Shown here piece after piece: positions 9,722-21,861 of a stretch of DNA of 64,000 bases (position 1 is the first letter of the stretch; every line of letters begins with the position of its first letter). The stretch is from Quercus robur. Its lineage: Eukaryota; Streptophyta; Magnoliopsida; Fagales; Fagaceae. The DNA lies in assembly GCF_932294415.1 (NCBI RefSeq), contig NC_065537.1:51132302-51196301 (forward strand), in the 5' to 3' direction. The notes below the pieces were generated by a model, which saw only the letters and a program-made list of their open reading frames with translations, ran no database searches and was not told where the DNA came from. The translations under genes were made by a program, and so were the position numbers.

Positions 9722-11315
9722 TTATATTCTTCATCATAAATACGCAACATAAGATGATAAGGAGTTTTCCAAACTACGAGGCTCATTGTCACCAACTTGA
9801 ATGCAATTTTGTGGGGTGGTAAAGGTTTAGTACTTTCAGAAACTGACATTGGACTGTTGCCAACTTCCCTGCTCCACTATTGTTGAAAAGTATCTTAGGG
9901 ATGGCTTGGAACAATTATTTTATGATGCTCTAAAATGTACATACTTGATACTACTAACACCATGATGGGTATTAAATTATCAATGAAATTATTTATTAAA
10001 ATTGTAATGATTGTAGGCTTTATATAAATATATATATATATATTTTTTTTTTTTTTTAATTCTAATATATATATATATATATATATATTTAATTCTAATT
10101 TATAGATAATATGAGTAGATTTAGGACCTTGATGGGATGGTAAGTGTCCTCCTAAGCGATATGTGGTGTAAAAACAACTACCTTTGAGAATTAGCTTCTT
10201 CATAAATGGGGATGAAGCTGCCTACCAACTACCTTTCTTAGACCCCATAAAAGCAGGAGTTTCACGCACATTTTCTTAAGGTAACAAGGGTATCTTCTCT
10301 TGTAGGTGAGACCATTTTCCAGGACACATGGAAGCACTTCTACATACACGTGCCAAGTCTACCTGCAAAGTCCTCTGGGGCTGGCTGTGATGGCCCGGTG
10401 GGAGAAGTTGGGCCCGGGACCTCTGCTTTATGAGTTGACTATGTGTCAAATTCTTGTTGTGAAGATTTTTCTTGGTTTTTGCAACCTCAACATATAATAA
10501 CCCTGGATATAACTTTCTGAAAGTCTTATGCTTTTACAATAAATGCATAAGACCACCTAGCATGACTATGAAGAATGATATGTTTACTTCACAGTACATC
10601 CATGGAGTATATTAATTTGTTTAGAGGTGATAGTCAAGCCTTCAATGTCAGTGGTGACTTCAACGCGATATTGTGAGCCATTGTTCAAGAAGGGTAACAC
10701 AGAATTGGCATTAGATGGTGGTAAGAGTTGACGGAAACTATCTATTTATGTGGAAACCTTTGTTTATTGAATAAGACTAGGCACAAACATTTTCCCTTTT
10801 TTTTTTTTATGAAATGTTCTAGGCATATTTTATCCCATATAATGATTAATTTAGGACTTTGTAAACTGTATCTATTCGCTAATCCATGTTGCACATTAAA
10901 TATATTTCTTGTCAACTTGTTTTCTCATTGAAAACGATTAAATTAGTAGGAAATTTATTTACATCGTATAGGATGTCTAGAAGAGTGCTCACTGACTTGT
11001 TAGCAACTGTCAAAATTGTTGTGATTAAGTGGTTTTGTCCTATTTTCTCAATAATGAAAATTTGCAATGTCTATGTACACAAATAATTTCACAAAAAAAA
11101 TGACATTGCCTAGGTGGCATGCTATTAATGGTAGGTAAGTGATGAGCCTAGATGAAAATCAATAAAAGCTTACCAACTCAATTGTCATGAAAAAAGTAGT
11201 AAAAATTGTTGGGCCTGTAGCATTGCGTAGAAAATTTGGATTCGATTCCCCCTCCTCTCCCAATTATAAAAACATTTAAAAAAATCATTAGGAACTCCTA
11301 AACAAAAACAGAAAG
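9722..11315. other. Intergenic stretch with microsatellite, no gene seen
   Basis: Contains (TA)n and T tracts at about 10020-10092. A 63-codon frame at 10306-10497 has no recognisable homology and I do not call it. No transposon ends seen. Confidence 0.5.
10020..10092. repeat. Compound (TA)n / T-tract microsatellite
   Basis: Two TA runs separated by a T15-type tract and aattcta motifs. Confidence 0.95.
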
Positions 11316-11318
11316 TAA

Positions 11319-11593
11319 GGGTCCGTTTGGATTGAACTTATTGTTGCTGAAACTGAAAACTAAAAACTGAAAACTGAAAACACTGTAGCAAAATTATTTT
11401 TAAATGTGTGAATAGTATCGTGGGACCCATTTTTAATATTTTTTAACCCGTAAACAGTGCCAAACAGTGTATGAACAGTGTTTAATAGTGTGTGAATAGT
11501 ACTCTTGTCCCCCTAAAGCAGAAACGGTGCAGAAAAAAAAAATGTAAAACGCAACCCACTTTCAGCTACTTTCAGCCCAAAACAAACGCTCAC
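11319..11593. mobile_element. Tourist-like MITE (PIF/Harbinger)
   Basis: The 275-bp element is flanked by TAA duplications (11316-11318 and 11594-11596). The ends are GGGTCCGTTTGGATT and the inverted AAAACAAACGCTCAC, an imperfect inverted repeat of the Tourist type. The interior has repeated ctgaaaact units and short gaacagtgt repeats, and no coding capacity. Confidence 0.75.
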
Positions 11594-11596
11594 TAA

Positions 11597-12331
11597 GAGA
11601 ATCAATATTTGTCGGACAATCTTATCAAGTTTTACCCAGCAAGTAGAATTATTGGCTTCCTAAACATTATGCATGCGGAGGGATACTTAGGAAAAAATAA
11701 CACATTATAGATTTTGACTCTGGTACAATTTAAATAGTGAAAAATGTATATTCATATATGTTAGAATGATGTTAATATCAATCTTTTTCCTAAAACTATA
11801 AATTTGTATCATATGTAAAAGCATGAACTCTTTGAGACAAAAATTGTTTCACAAAACTTGAAAAAATTGAGAAGCATGGAAAAAAAAGGGTTAGGAGAGC
11901 AAAAGAAAGGCAAAGGAAAAGTTAAATTCATTCTTCTTTGGAGGAATTGGTGAGAAAGGAACATGTTTTATATATTCCGAAATACTTAAACAATTGAAAC
12001 ACTGTTTCTCTCTTCCTTTCATTCCCTCCCAAATTCGGAGTAAGCAAAATGTATACAATGCACTATACATAACACTAGCCTGTTTAATGCTTGATTTGTA
12101 AAAGATCAACCATGTTACATGAAAAAATGAAAGCAAATCAAGTTTTGTGAGATTATCTCTCTGCCTTTGACTTGCACAATGTCGATGAAAGAATGACTTT
12201 CTACAAACATTAGCGTTCTTTAAAATCTACAGTGTTGTTCCTGGAGTGATATTGATTTATTCCAAATTCAATTGCTAACTTCTCACTGTGAACTTGCAAA
12301 AAATACCTTGGAGAAAGATTAGATATTGACC
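11597..12331. other. Intergenic stretch downstream of the PPR gene
   Basis: No gene seen. This is the 3' flank of the minus-strand PPR gene and probably holds its 3' UTR. Confidence 0.5.
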
Positions 12332-14692
12332 TTATCTATATTCTGCATCACATCCTTGTTCAATAGCCACAATTGGAAAATTATCCAAAATCCTGTATAT
12401 TTCATTGGTTTGCAAATGATAAGTGTCCCCAGCTCCAAACCTGTAGACTCTCTTATCAAGTTCAATTGTACTCCACCCAGGAACCTTTGTTAGACCTTTC
12501 ATCATTGACCTCACCTTCCCAAATTCATCCCAGTCTCCCCCTTCTCCATATATATTAGATAATAAGGTGTAGTATCCAGTATCATCTGTACAAATATCTA
12601 CAAGATCACTTTCTATGCTTTTAATCATGTCCATTCTCCTGTAGATTCGACACCCATTTAGCAGAGCACTCCAGATGCTAGCATCCACATGAAATGGCAT
12701 TGATCTGATAATTTCATATGCACCACTGAGATCGCCGGCTCGGCTCAGAAGGTCAACTACACTAGCAAAATGTTCTGTATTAGGCTTGATGCCAAAATCC
12801 CTCATTGAGCTAAAATATAACTTACCTTCTTCCACAGATCCTACATGACTACAAGCTGATAGTATATTCATGAAGGTGACTTCATTTGGTTTTATTCTTG
12901 AATCTACCATCTGATTGAAGAGTGAGATGGCAGCATTGATCTGACCATGTATTCCATAGCCAGCAATCATGGCACTCCATGAAACCACGCTTCGCTCTAA
13001 GATGCTATCAAAAACTCCTTGGGCTGCTTGAAGATCTCCACACTTGGCATACATGTCAGTTAAAGCTGTATCTACATAAAGATCTTTCTTCAAACCACCA
13101 GTTATGAGCTTATGGTGAACCCATTTTTCTTTTTCTAGATGACCCAAATGGGAGCACGCTTGAATTACACTTAAGAAAGTCACTTCATTCATCTCAATTC
13201 CATTCATATACATTTGATCAAACAACCTGATTGCCTCTTCTGAATTACCATTCTGAGAAAATCCACAAACCATAGAACTCCAAGTTATCACACTTCTCTA
13301 TTCAATCCTTTCAAATATCTTGTATCCACAATTCACAAGGCCACATTTTGAGTACATGTCAATTAGTGAATTCTGGACAAACTCATCTAAAATACCCCTT
13401 TTGATAACATGACCATGAATCTGATATCCAAGCTGTATTGAACCCACACTTCCACAAGCTGAAAGAGAACTTGTCAGGCCATATGAATCTGGTATCAGTC
13501 CCTGTGTCTGCATCTGCACAAATAACACTAATGCCTGCTTCAACAATCCTTTCCGAGCATAAAGAGATATTAGCATGTTCCATGAGACAATATTTCTCTC
13601 CCCAATTACACGAAGAACCTCCTCACAATAATTTAGTTTTCCACATTCAGCATATAATTCTATTAATGCTGGCCCAACAAAATCAAGGTCAGCATCTAAC
13701 GCTTTTCTGGTTACAAAACAATGAACCGACTTCCCTTCTCTAAGCAAACCTAACCTAGCACAAGAACATATGACAACCATCATGGTTACAGAATTGGGTT
13801 CCACTTTAGACTCTTGCATCTCAAGAAAAACACCTATTGCTTCTTGGAAGCAACCAATTTGGTTGTAGCATGTAATCATTGCAATCCAAGAAGCAGTATG
13901 CCGTTGAGTAACATTTTGAAAGATCTTCTCTGCACTATGTAAATCACCACATTTAGTATACATTACAATTAAAGAATTATCCAAAGACCCTTCATTTTTA
14001 ATTGTCCTTGTCACAATTTGACCATGAACTAACCTTGCTAGTCTCAGAAAACCTAAGTCACCACAAGCCTCAGCTACACTAAGCATTGTCACCGAATCTG
14101 GTTCAACACCTTGACAAATCATCCTATGAAACAAATCCAACCCTTCACTTGCCTCTCCATTCTCAACGTAACACAATATAATTGAACTCCACAAAACCAC
14201 ATCTTTCATTGGCATTCCATCGAATATCTTGTGAGCATTATATAAGCATCCCATTTCACCATACATACTAAGCAATGAAGTTTCAACAATAGCATCAGTA
14301 TCAAACCCACATTTGATTATCCTCCCATGGACCTTCCCACCAATACCCAGATCACCAAAACCAGAACAAGCTCTCAGAATGTTAGGATATATAAATCCAT
14401 TGACATGGACTTGATGGTACAACATTTTATGATACAATGAAATGGACTCTTCAAAGAAGTGGTTCCAAACATGACACTTAATAAGTACACCCCACATGAA
14501 AGAATCTGGTGAAGGGAAGGTCTCAAAGACAAGTCTTGAAGTTTGGAGGTCACCCATTTGAGAATAAGACTCAACCAATTTGGTGGTGGCAAGTGGGTCT
14601 TTATGGAGGCCAGTGACAAAGAGATGGGCATGGAGTTGGGTTAGTGTTCTTAAAGTGGTACAAGACCTGAATAGAGGCATATAGAGTGTCAT
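12332..14692 (-). CDS. PLS-class PPR protein, At1g69350-like, with one in-frame stop
   Basis: A single-exon gene whose translation closely follows Arabidopsis At1g69350. The start is ATG 14690-14692 (MTLYMPLFRSC, matching the family N-terminus); an upstream TTG in the same frame is not used. About 14 PPR motifs run through the protein (for example SLIDMYSKCG and VSWSAMIAGYGIHG), followed by an E-type C-terminal domain (DASIWSALLNGCRI, DDTGYYTLLSNIYGEGGDW, KVPGWSTIELD). Total length is 786 codons, the same as the family (787 from memory). One TAG at 13298-13300 (ERIE-stop-RSVITW) separates 464 upstream from 321 downstream codons. The family has Lys or Gln there, so one base change explains it. 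Everything else is open, so this is a very recent loss, an allele or a sequencing error. Such proteins act on organelle RNA, usually mitochondrial. Confidence 0.9.
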
Positions 14693-15225
14693 TATTCTTG
14701 TTTCTGAACAGCTTAACAAGGTGTACTGATTTAGTTCTAGAGTCTAGTTGAACTTTAACTCAATGTCAGAGCATGGAAGTGATGGGACAACAAAAAACGG
14801 GTTTTAGGGAGATGGGCAGTGCATTGGAGACATAGGAAAAGAAAGAGAGAGAGAGAGAGATGTTGTTAATCCAATCTCTCTATCTTTTGATCGTGTAATA
14901 AGCTGGCTTCGCAGGCTACTGCGGACCATCTCAAAGCCATTTTTCTTCATCTGAGAGACAGATGAGAGCACTCAATAAAATAAAATAAAGGGTTTGAATT
15001 TAGAGCAAAAACGTTAACAAAACTGAATGAAATAGAATTCAGAAAAACAAAAAAAAAAAACATTCATTAAAAAAAAACAATAACTTTGATGATGTTAACA
15101 AAAGACTGATCAATGAAGTTTCTCTGTTTCAAAGAGAGTGGCTGAGTGGGTATGTACATTGTATTGTGAGAAAGATGGCCAAAAATTATATAATAACTCG
15201 TGCTTTTTTTTCTTTTTTATATTCA
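14693..15225. promoter_or_regulatory. Upstream region of the PPR gene
   Basis: The 5' flank of the minus-strand PPR gene. It holds a (GA)n run at about 14836-14861 and A-rich tracts near 15050. No defined promoter element can be assigned with confidence. The edge of NAC duplicon B begins at about 15226. Confidence 0.35.
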
Positions 15226-15454
15226 CCTCGTGATTGATTTTTATTAACCGGCTCTTCATATTCAACTACTACGGTCTATTTTTGGTTAACTGTTTGATGG
15301 TTTTTTTTTACGAGAATTAGTTGATGGTTGAATAAAAAATATGGAGTTTAATTTCTGTTTATATCAAAAATTGATTGATTTTTTTATGGGACTGATTGGT
15401 GTCTTAATATGATGATAAATAGTTATTATCTAGAGTCACTACAAAAAAGGGGTC

Positions 15455-15812
15455 TAAAGCTGCGTTTGAAAAACGCAGCTTAAGACCCCAAAAACGCGGC
15501 TATAGGCTTTTAGCCGCGTTTCCTATGGCCGCGTTTATAAACGCAGCCTAAAGTCCATAGCTCAAAGCCTATAGCCGCGTTTTTTGAAAACGCGGCTAAA
15601 ACCAGACCTATAGCCGCGTTTTCTAACCGCGGCTATAGGATTCAGCCTATAGCTGCGTTTTTGGAAACACAGCAGTAGACCCCCACCTATAGCCGCGTTT
15701 ATTACAAACGCGGCTCCAGGACAGATTTGAGCGACGGTTATGAACGCGGCTATAGGTTCGTCCAAGCAGCTGAATAAAAGTCTATAGCTGCGTTCAAAAC
15801 GCAGCTCAAACC
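15455..15812. repeat. CACTA left subterminal palindrome array
   Basis: About eight hairpin-capable units of the form GC(C/T)GCGTTT-n-AAACGC(G/A)GC, spaced by tens of bases and interleaved with the word cctatag. Confidence 0.9.
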
Positions 15813-16531
15813 TAACCTATAGTTTTCAAGGTTATGCCATCATTTTCCATTTGTACTCATCTTATTGCTAGCAAAGCAGCAAAACCAACAGATTAGAAAA
15901 CATGTTACTAATATCTTTTAGTATGGATAATAGGATAAGAAAATTTAATGAAAAATCTACCATTCTGAGAGGAATTACTTGTTAAGTGTTTGACATCCCA
16001 ACCAAAATCTATTATATGATAATTAGAATTCCAATTGATCATTCTTGAATTAAATTTTCTGGCTGGATATAAATTATTTTAGGTAAGGTAGTTTTCAATT
16101 GGTCCTAGCTAAGTCTCTAATTAAAAGATTCATGCATAAGATTTTTTTTTTTTGATAATTCAATCATTACAACATGGGGAGGGTGCCCTCAATCCTTATA
16201 ATTCATAAAGAAGAGTCAACAATGTCATCGAAGTAAAAGACTCTTGATCATATTTCTATACATGCCACCATTGGTATGCTGTTTTCATTATTTTTTCCTA
16301 ATTGACGAATTCAATCCAGTTAGTTATGCTATTAATATGTGCAATAGGAAATATCAGTGGAACTATAAGTTTCATCATACATATTGGTGGCATGAATTTA
16401 AAAACAAAAGAACAAAACAATTTAGTCAATTGTAATAAGACCACTAAAATAGCTGATAAACATAACAACTTCATTTGGCCTAACATCAATACATTATGCA
16501 CTCCCTCCAAAATCTCTCTCTTCTTTTTTTC

Positions 16532-16571
<40 letters not shown>

Positions 16572-17578
16572 AGAAAGATAGACTTTGATTTTGAGGGAAA
16601 GTCGAAATTGGTTTAACCACCAATAGTGCCCTATTCCACAATGAATTCAGGATAGGAGGGCACTACTCTTTGACATAAAAAATTCTGTTCACATCCATGA
16701 CACATTCATAAAATGCATTTTTAATAATCACAATTTTGTTTAATAATCACTCGTAAAGTACATGACTTTTGGAACTAATCATACTAGACTTTTTAATAGC
16801 TAGCTTAGGCAATTTCACAACATCAAACAAACCCACTGTATATGATAGCAAATTCCTATATCACCTATTCCATCAAAGGAATGTTGAATTGTTCACACTA
16901 ATATTGATTAGAAAAGATTCTAGGCTAGTGCACAAAATTTTTTTATTCAATTAACTTCAATAGTTTTTTTTTTTTTTTTTCTTTGCAGTAGTTTTCCCAT
17001 GTTTGCTTCTAGCATAGAGTTGAACTAGTAACTCAGACTTTTGTGGATAGTGTCCATAGATACTATACTCTCCTTTAAGAATTTGACATAGTTAAGGCTG
17101 TGGTCTACTATTTTAGAACTAAATGTGATCTTAGTTTATTAATTCACTCGTGCATTTCTGTCAAGTGGCTGAACTATGTTGATTATAGTCAAAACTCGGA
17201 GGCTTTGTCAGACTTATTTTTTACTTTGTCCTTGAGCCACCAGCTACTATTGGACACAACTCTACCATTTTCTTGACTAAACTACCTCTGTTGAGTGTGT
17301 TCCCCAAATTTAATATAGTTTTATGGCACATGTTAATAAGCATCATGCAGTGCTTATTAATGTAGACTAGTATGGGTCTTACTTAATAAAAAAATTAGAT
17401 AAATAGAAGAAACAAACATAAAGTTGGCCTCACAACCTATGTTAATATTTCTTTCTCCCTATGAAGTTAACCTTATAACTTATAAGGCTACTAAAAAAAG
17501 GACATAAAGCCTGTTAACACAACCCTAGTTTTATATACGCACCATGAAAAAATTCCTTCACCCTCTAGATGATTACTG

Positions 17579-17616
<38 letters not shown>
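17579..17616. repeat. Poly-A tract (about 38 bp) inside the CACTA element
   Basis: An uninterrupted A run in the non-coding interior. Confidence 0.95.
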
Positions 17617-17617
<1 letters not shown>

Positions 17618-18367
17618 ATGAACACAAAACTAGGCCTTTCACTTCTATCTCATCATACGTGTAGCTTCAAAAAAAACTATCAAACTAGATAGTCCCACAA
17701 GCCTCAATCACTAAATTCCATCAATTTCCCACGCATCAATCACATTCTCCATTGCCCTACTCTTCTCAATTATCACAAAAATCAAATATCTAACACAGAA
17801 CTACAACCATTGTCACAAACCAAACATAGCACCCAGTAAACACAATCACAAAAATCAAACAGCTAACAAAGAACTACAACAATAATCACAAGCCAAACAT
17901 ACGAGTCCCAGATCCCAAAAGAAACACATAGCACATACAAAAAGCAATCACTACACACTTACATCCAATATCAAATCTTTCAACAAAAAAACACCAAAAA
18001 TTTCTACCAAATTAACCGCTTTTCCAACCGACCCATCAACCTACTCATCCACATATAAAGTCCTGTACATAAAGCTTCACATACACACAAATATATACAT
18101 ACTTTCAACCAGTACAAACAAACAAACAAACAAAAAATAACAACTTCATACAAATTCACCATTTTTACAACAAACCCATCACTCCATATTACCAAATGCA
18201 CAGTCCTATACATATATCATTAAACACCTTCAATCCCACACAGAGAAATATATACTATCAACCTGAACAAACAGGAAGGAAAAATCACAACTTTTTACAA
18301 TTTCAGCATTTCCCATCAAGCCCAACATCCATATACACAATCCTATACATATAGCTATATATAGCTT

Positions 18368-18536
18368 CACACACACACACACACACACACAGATACATAC
18401 TCTCAAGTTTCAATCAGAACAAACAAGAAACATGCGCATTTAAAACAGACCCATCAACCCAAATATCCAAATACACATCCCTATACATACATAACATCAC
18501 ACAGAAACATACACACACACACACACACACACAGAA

Positions 18537-18568
<32 letters not shown>
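18368..18568. repeat. (CA)n and (GA)n microsatellites inside the CACTA element
   Basis: CA runs at about 18368-18392 and 18511-18533 and a GA run at about 18541-18569, among short repeats of catacacac and acatacat type. Confidence 0.9.
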
Positions 18569-18573
<5 letters not shown>

Positions 18574-18892
18574 AAAGTGTTGAAGAAAAGTAGAGACCTG
18601 AAAGATAACATCCTTAGCTGTACTTTTTGAATCCCAATCTACAATCAAATATTTAAATTCAACATTAAAACCCAAAATCAAAACCCTAGATCGACGGCCG
18701 AAACCCTAAACCTAAAATCGAAACCGTAAACCAAAAATAGGAACCCCAAAACAGGAATCAAAACAAACAATTTTAAAAAAATTACCGCTAGTCGGCCTTG
18801 CGAGAATGGGTGTGTGCCAGCGATCGATGAGAAGGAAACGGAGAGGAGGAAGAGCGGAGGGAGGAAGGGGATTCACATAGGGTGGAAGTGAG

Positions 18893-19050
18893 GTCGCTTG
18901 AGATCGGTGAGAGTGGTCTGAGATCGGTGAGGGGAGTGTGTTGGATCGGTGAGGGTTGTCTGCGATCGGTGAGGGGATCTGCGATCGGTGAGATCGGTGA
19001 GGGGAGTGTGTGCGATCGGTGAGGGTTTTGTGCGATCGGTGAGAGGGTGA
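18893..19050. repeat. GATCGGTGAGGG minisatellite inside the CACTA element
   Basis: About nine degenerate copies of gatcggtgag(gg), some followed by gtgtg, in a GC-rich island near the right end. Confidence 0.9.
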
Positions 19051-19139
19051 GAGTGGTCGATCTGAGAGCTTTTGTGGAGTTCAGGTTTTGTGTGTTTCGA
19101 TTATGAGGGATTTTTTTTTTTTTTTTTATACTGAAAGTT

Positions 19140-19628
19140 GAAGCCGCGTTTAAAGAAACGCAGCTCCAAACATGTAGAAGCTGCGTTTTTTAAATGCAGC
19201 TCAATGTAAATGTCTAAGCTGCGTTTTAAACGCAAAAACGCAGCTCAATGTAAATGTCTAAGCTGCGTTTTAAACGCAGCTCCAGACTTGTAAAGTCCGT
19301 TTCAAGCATTTTTGAAGCTGCGTTTTTTAAACGCAGCTCAAGCTATAATTTAAAAAAAAAAAAAAAAAAAAAAATCCCGGACGGGACTGAAGCCGCATTT
19401 TTTAAAAACGCGGCTTCAGTCTGGGCAGCTAAACGCGGCTCGACCCCTGGTTTATAGCCGCGTTTAATAAACGCGGCTATAGGACTAGGGTGGAGCCGCG
19501 TTTTTGGAAAACGCGGCTCCAGCCTTTCCTTTGAGCCGCGTTCATAAAAAACGCGGCTCAAAGGAAAGGCTGTAGCCGCGTTTTCCAAAAACGCGGCTAC
19601 AAAACGCGGCTTCAGCCCGCGTTTTTTG
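19140..19628. repeat. CACTA right subterminal palindrome array
   Basis: About ten palindromic units. GC-poor (gctgcgttt) forms occupy the inner half and GC-rich (gccgcgttt) forms the outer half. The array is interrupted by an A tract at about 19352-19374. Confidence 0.9.
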
Positions 19629-20030
19629 TAGTGAGTGAATGCCATATGTTGAACTTATCTTAATATATATATATATATATATATCCATTATCTTTTTGGG
19701 GCTTGAATGGAGGGGAGTTGTATCCGCCTACACCAAAAACTTATTGATATCTTGAGATAATGATAAAAAGTTATTATCATAAGCAAACATAATAAGTTGA
19801 ACTTATCTTAAAAAAATTTAAAAAAAAAAAAATCTATTCTCTTTTGGGGCTTGAATGGAGGGGAGTTGTATTGGACTTGAAAAATGGAAAGATTATACGG
19901 CCCACAAAACATTTTTTATTTTTTGGTATTGCATGGACTGAAGTATTTTTGAAGCAGCGAACCATTACTTTTGAATTGTTCTCTTGATTTTGGGCTTTTT
20001 TTTAAGGGTATTTGTAATAATTATATGAAG

Positions 20031-20282
20031 AGTTTGCTGCATGTAATTCGGTTGGATGCTGATACTTTTACGGATGAAGAGTTTGCTACATGGATAGCTG
20101 ATCCCACATTCCCAGATGAACCATTGAGTCAAATATTTTCTGATCTACCACCCCTGGTTGAAGTATGCAGTCAATCCAAATCAGACTCTATTGCTGATGC
20201 TGATTTTGATGCATTAATTACTTCATTAATTTCTGATCCGACACAATCCGATGAAGCATGGAGTAAAATCTTTTGTATATGA
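20031..20282 (+). pseudogene. NAC gene remnant (copy B), C-terminal acidic tail only
   Basis: From about 20050 the sequence encodes the last 80 or so residues of the NAC protein (RLDADTFTDEEFATW ... DEAWSKIFCI) and ends at the same TGA. The NAC DNA-binding domain is missing. The open frame extends 5' into former promoter sequence (from 19971), giving a 103-codon frame with no NAC domain. The break carries a small filler: the word atgaagagtttgct occurs at 20032 and again at 20077. Confidence 0.85.
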
Positions 20283-20896
20283 GAATTCTTTTTCTTCTCT
20301 TTTAGTCTTGCACAGATTTTTTTGTTCTTCACTTTTCAGTTTATAGCTAGCATGTCTATAGTTAGAACTCTGGCAAATGGGTTGTTGGCAATGTAGCTTA
20401 AGAATTGAAGGATTGTACAAAAACTTGTTTTGATGGTGAAGGAGCTATTTGTCAACTCAAAGTTATAAACTTCTTTTGCTTTCTTCTCTTATTTGCAATC
20501 TTTATGTTTTGATATATAAATGTGTTGTGAAGGTTTAGATATAGTGTGACTCTATTATTTCTTGGTTTCATTTATCACTTTTTTTTTTCATTCTCTTTCC
20601 CTCTTAGCAATACTTGGATGCTATTCGTTAGGTTTTTTCTTTTTTTTTTCAATGATTGATTTTAAGGTGCAATTCTGATTTCCCGTGTAACTAAAGATGA
20701 TTTCTGGTCACTCTAAGCACCTTGTCAATTGAATGAATACATATGGAAGCTTGAAATTTCTCTTTTGGGAATTAGTTTAAAATCTACTCATAGTTTCATT
20801 GCCTAATAGTAGCTAGAAGAAGTTTCATAGCAAGGGTATTATTCTAGAACTGTTTATGAAGGTTGCTCATAATTGTTTCAACATTATCATCATCAT

Positions 20897-21335
20897 AGCA
20901 TCATATTATGTGGCATTGTGAGTATTCTAGGGAATTATGGTATATGGGTTTGTGCCTATTTGGCGTGCAATGGATTATGCCTTGCCGTGTAGTGGACTTG
21001 CTGGCTGGTTGGACAGGTCGGTGTGGTAAGTTCAGCAGGGGAGGCAATTGCTGGAAGGCCATTCCTTTGTTCCTTATGTGGATCATTTGGTGTGAATGGA
21101 ACAATTGGGCTTTTGAAGGAATTAGAACAGAACACAGAACAATGGAGCTCAAGATGATTATTTTAAGATCTTTGTTTTGACTGGATAGCTGAAACATCTA
21201 TGTACTTGAGATCTAGTTTTTTCAATTTTCTAGACTCTTGTAATATGTCATAATTCTGCAGTTCCAGTACGCAGCTTGTGTACCGGAGGTGCATTTATTC
21301 ATTCTAATTAATTTTCTTATTTACCTATAAAAAGA
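20897..21335 (+). mobile_element. 5'-truncated L1 LINE, ORF2 C-terminal end and tail (copy B)
   Basis: The counterpart of 5938-6385. Here the zf-RVT region is open from 20908 to 21180 (WHCEYSRELW, LLAGWTGRCG, AIPLFLMWIIWCEWNNWAFEG), so this copy is better preserved than copy A. An A-rich end lies at about 21326-21341. Confidence 0.8.
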
Positions 21336-21861
21336 AAATAATAATTGGAATCTCATCCCCTTTTTGTCTTTGTGTGTGCATGATGATAAAAATTATTTAT
21401 GGTCTTTATAGTATCCGATGCTCTCTCACTATTTTCTTCCTCAACTTCAGTCTTGATGTTTATGAGAATCCTCAACTTCCGCTGCCCTTTTTCTTATGCT
21501 ACATGAACAATCATGGATTTTCAAACCTATTATTTATTTGGCTAGTATTCCCATCACCCTCTTTGTTTTGATGCAGTTCCCCTTTCTTGTTGCCATGGCA
21601 ATTTCAACTTACAGACCTAGCATCTTCAATAGGAAAATGAAGCGTTAGTTTTAACATATTCATTATTTGTGTTTTACTTATATGATGTACTAGTGTCCTG
21701 TTAATAATTGGCATATATCAGCCAAACATGAAGATTTTTCTTTCTTTATACTTTTTCTCAGTTATCCAAATAATGGGACATTCTCTCCTTTTCTTTGTTG
21801 AGATGTCTCTCAGCCTTTAATGAAATGTTGAAGACCTAATGAAATGTTGAGACTCAAGACA

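Larger units (their letters stand above)
15437..19633. mobile_element. Non-autonomous CACTA (En/Spm-type) transposon
   Basis: The element is 4197 bp. It begins CACTACAAAAAA and ends in the inverted copy TTTTTTGTAGTG, with a 3-bp AGT target duplication at 15434-15436 and 19634-19636. Both subterminal regions (15455-15812 and 19140-19628) are dense arrays of AGCCGCGTTT / AAACGCGGCT and AGCTGCGTTT / AAACGCAGCT palindromic units, as expected for transposase-binding subterminal repeats. The interior (about 15.8-19.1 kb) shows no transposase homology, so it would move only with a helper. The uninterrupted target survives at about 57010-57045 in NAC copy C. Confidence 0.95.

Noticed and set aside
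10132-10330. Possible tRNA-derived SINE (ggtaagtgtcctcc word)
   Set aside because: No second promoter box at the right distance and no A-tail or target duplication could be shown.
10306-10497. 63-codon frame with a GC-richer segment
   Set aside because: No recognisable domain, no neighbours, and no sign of a start or splice structure.
15455-19628. CRISPR-like regularly spaced palindromes
   Set aside because: Units are palindromic, variable and confined to CACTA subterminal regions, with no unique spacers of constant length; the genome is a plant nuclear one.
19343-19645. 100-codon minus-strand frame in the CACTA right end
   Set aside because: Its repetitive AAFLENAA / RGYK pattern is just translation of the palindromic subterminal array.
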